In this document: positions 62,218 to 64,000 of the stretch, in pieces
Position numbering within the stretch: position 1 is the first letter of the stretch
How the letters are laid out: the number at the start of each line of letters is the position of its first letter
Assembly: GCA_030141605.1 (NCBI GenBank)
Contig: JAQGDQ010000116.1
Coordinates: forward strand, 124,001 to 188,000
Length of the DNA: 64,000 nt
Reading direction: 5' to 3'
DNA from: Tubiluchus corallicola
Taxonomy: Eukaryota; Priapulida; Priapulimorpha; Priapulimorphida; Tubiluchidae
The notes under the pieces: generated by a model
The model's input: only the letters and a program-made list of their open reading frames with translations
Told to the model about the DNA's origin: nothing
Databases searched by the model: none
Program-made: the position numbers and the translations under genes

Positions 62218-63224
62218 ATCTCTTTTGTTTAATTTATAATTGTATAATTCATAATTATAAATTAAAATAGCGATACAAAATTTTCGAACACAGCATAACA
62301 ACACAGTATAACATACACCGTACATATAATACAATAATGTATTTAACTGTGTTAAAATAATAAAGCAATAATTATTATACAGCGTAATATCTACCGACAT
62401 GCACAGCTTATTTTTAATATGCAAGGTAATAAAGTGACTTCATATATCACAGTTTTCAGGAAATTTAATTTGTTAAAAGTGGTTATAATTTAGTGCTTAT
62501 ACACATGTAAAATGCAAGTGGCGTCACACATGAATTAACAGTGCTTGTGTCATGCTGGACGGTAGGGCAAACATATTGGCTATGCAACATCTTAATGTAG
62601 AACATTTATTACAAAATGTGATGCAGACATGCAAGCACCAGGCGCAACTAATCTTAAATAATCAGGTGCATTCAATGTAATATCAGTCACATTGGTAATA
62701 TACACAAATATTAATAGCGTAAAGAGCAATAAAATATCTCATATGCACCTCATTTATATTAATAATCTTAAAAAATATGTGCAAAATGGTCGACGCAAGG
62801 CACATCTTCTGGAGCTAAGTCGTTTGTTAGAGTTTAAAAGGTCATGTATTTGATAGACATGCATGTAGCCCTCATGTTTCTTGGACTTTAGGCCACCAGT
62901 CTTAATTGCTGGTGGAGATGAGCACGATTTTTGAATAGCTGTGGATGTATGTAGACAGCGTGATGCGATTACTATAGAGCGGAGGCCATGGCGTGTTCTA
63001 TGACTTCTTGTCTTGTTACATTCACAGCTTATTTATTTTATTGACAAAAGACGTTTTTTTGTTCTTATACACGTTACAAAGTTATAGGACACTTACACAC
63101 CAAAAGCTTTTGCTTGCATAAACGATGTAAAATTGTCAGAGGAACAAGTTATCAGACAGAATCAAATATGCCCTAGAATACAGTTTCAGCAAATACTGTA
63201 GGCACGTAATATCACAGTAGCCGA
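62218..63224. other. Spacer between GPCR and SLC16-like gene
   Basis: The two genes converge here. No other feature was recognised; it should hold the 3' UTR of the minus-strand transporter. Confidence 0.4.
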
Positions 63225-63562
63225 TCACAGAACTTTCGAGTTCTCGAGAATATCTTTTACTTTGACCGGGATATACGTTGCCTTCTCGCTGAAAATAAAC
63301 ACATAATTAGATTGTTATTGCCTTTCTCTGTCTACAAAAAATAATATACGAAATTTTAAGTAAAAAGCAGTTTACAATTTACATTGAAAAGCTTGATACG
63401 ATTAACGGTATCATACATACGCGATGTCTGCTTGCTGTCGTTGTCCAGCTGTCCTGTTCCTACACATTGGGATAAATGTAATTACAAGTCCGCTGATGAT
63501 AGTCAGTGTACCCGCCATGTAAAACGCAGATGAGAAAGAATGCGTTGACTCGATCATAATAC
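63225..63562 (-). CDS. SLC16-like monocarboxylate/MFS transporter, last two exons (partial)
   Basis: Exons 63562-63421 and 63288-63225 join through a split Ala codon and end in TGA at 63227-63225. The first encodes GIMIESTHSFSSAFYMAGTL followed by TIISGLVITFIPMCRNR. This is the typical final membrane helix of monocarboxylate-transporter-like MFS proteins: G-x-I-x-D/E, then S-x-x-F-Y-x-A-G, then a hydrophobic helix and basic residues. The second encodes a short charged cytosolic tail (EKATYIPVKVKDILENSKVL). The rest of the gene lies beyond the right edge. Assignment to SLC16 rests on this one helix and the preceding motif; the substrate cannot be named. Confidence 0.75.
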
Positions 63563-64000
63563 CTGTACGAAAGCGTAAGTACAACATAAAAATGTATTTA
63601 AATCATATTGTATTTTAAATGTGCGGCTAGTACTGAAAATGTAAACAACCCTCGCGACTCAACATAGACAAATGCAAACCAAAAATCGTGGTCCTAGCTC
63701 AAAGCTAGGAAAAGGTGAAGCCTAAAGGAAAAAATACCGCCTACTCCATGACCCGTGAGTAACGGATCACGTATAATTGTAAATCCCACAGGAGGGCCCA
63801 GTAGTTCGTAACCCTAGCCATATGCGTTTGCGAATCATTAAAGATCTGAATGTGTCCAAAACAACAATGACGATGACTTTGACGACACATGACAGAACTG
63901 AGTCCGACAGACCACTTTTTAGTTGAAAGTTCTCTAACTCTTAGTACTTTATCAACTTTATTTAATTCATTTTTTCAATTCAGTGCAAATGATGCAACTC
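63563..64000. other. Intron of the SLC16-like gene up to the window edge
   Basis: No upstream exon was recognised within the last 440 bp. Confidence 0.45.

Overview
This window is nuclear DNA from an invertebrate animal. It is AT-rich, has spliced genes with GT-AG introns of about 0.1-2.6 kb, carries single-copy metazoan housekeeping genes, and is littered with decayed transposons. The phylum cannot be fixed from the sequence. An animal-type GH3-domain protein and a class A GPCR without close kin would fit an early-branching or marine invertebrate lineage, but that is inference.

Layout, left to right. 1-2.3 kb: N-terminal exons of mitochondrial isoleucyl-tRNA synthetase (IARS2, minus), continuing off the left edge. 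2.5-9.5 kb: gene-poor, with a hAT-type MITE (2.6-3.0 kb) and a pogo/Tigger-like element with a nested relative (8.7-9.4 kb). 9.5-10.1 kb: a full-length, intronless CTR copper-transporter reading frame (minus) broken by two in-frame TAG codons. 12.1-15.8 kb: GPR137 (plus, 7 coding exons). 16.1-17.7 kb: a repeat copy holding two TA-flanked MITEs. 19.2-23.8 kb: three minus-strand genes, ALG8 (intronless), HROB (with three frameshifts) and SDHAF1 (two exons). 26.7-29.6 kb: a dead LINE followed by a diverged tandem array. 30.2-37.1 kb: EXOSC5 (plus) and PIGH (minus), convergent. 37.6-42.0 kb: transposon-rich block (pogo-like remnant, second copy of the 16-kb repeat, CR1/L2-like LINE tail, palindrome-rich DNA transposon). 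44.5-54.2 kb: a 13-exon GH3-domain gene (minus) whose introns hold a SINE, a hairpin next to a long GA tract, and repeats. 54.2-60.9 kb: no recognisable gene, one minisatellite. 60.9-62.0 kb: an intronless class A GPCR (plus). 63.2-63.6 kb: the last two exons of an SLC16-like transporter (minus), continuing off the right edge.

The genes do not form an operon or pathway. They are independent housekeeping functions: mitochondrial translation, complex II assembly, N-glycan and GPI synthesis, RNA decay, DNA repair, lysosomal signalling and transport. No new multi-gene system was found. The strongest unusual signals are the two-TAG copper transporter, the indels in HROB that all sit in homopolymers, a paralogous repeat pair that shows the pre-insertion (empty) sites of two MITEs, a palindrome-rich transposon with 5-bp target duplication, and a GC-AG intron in the GH3 gene.
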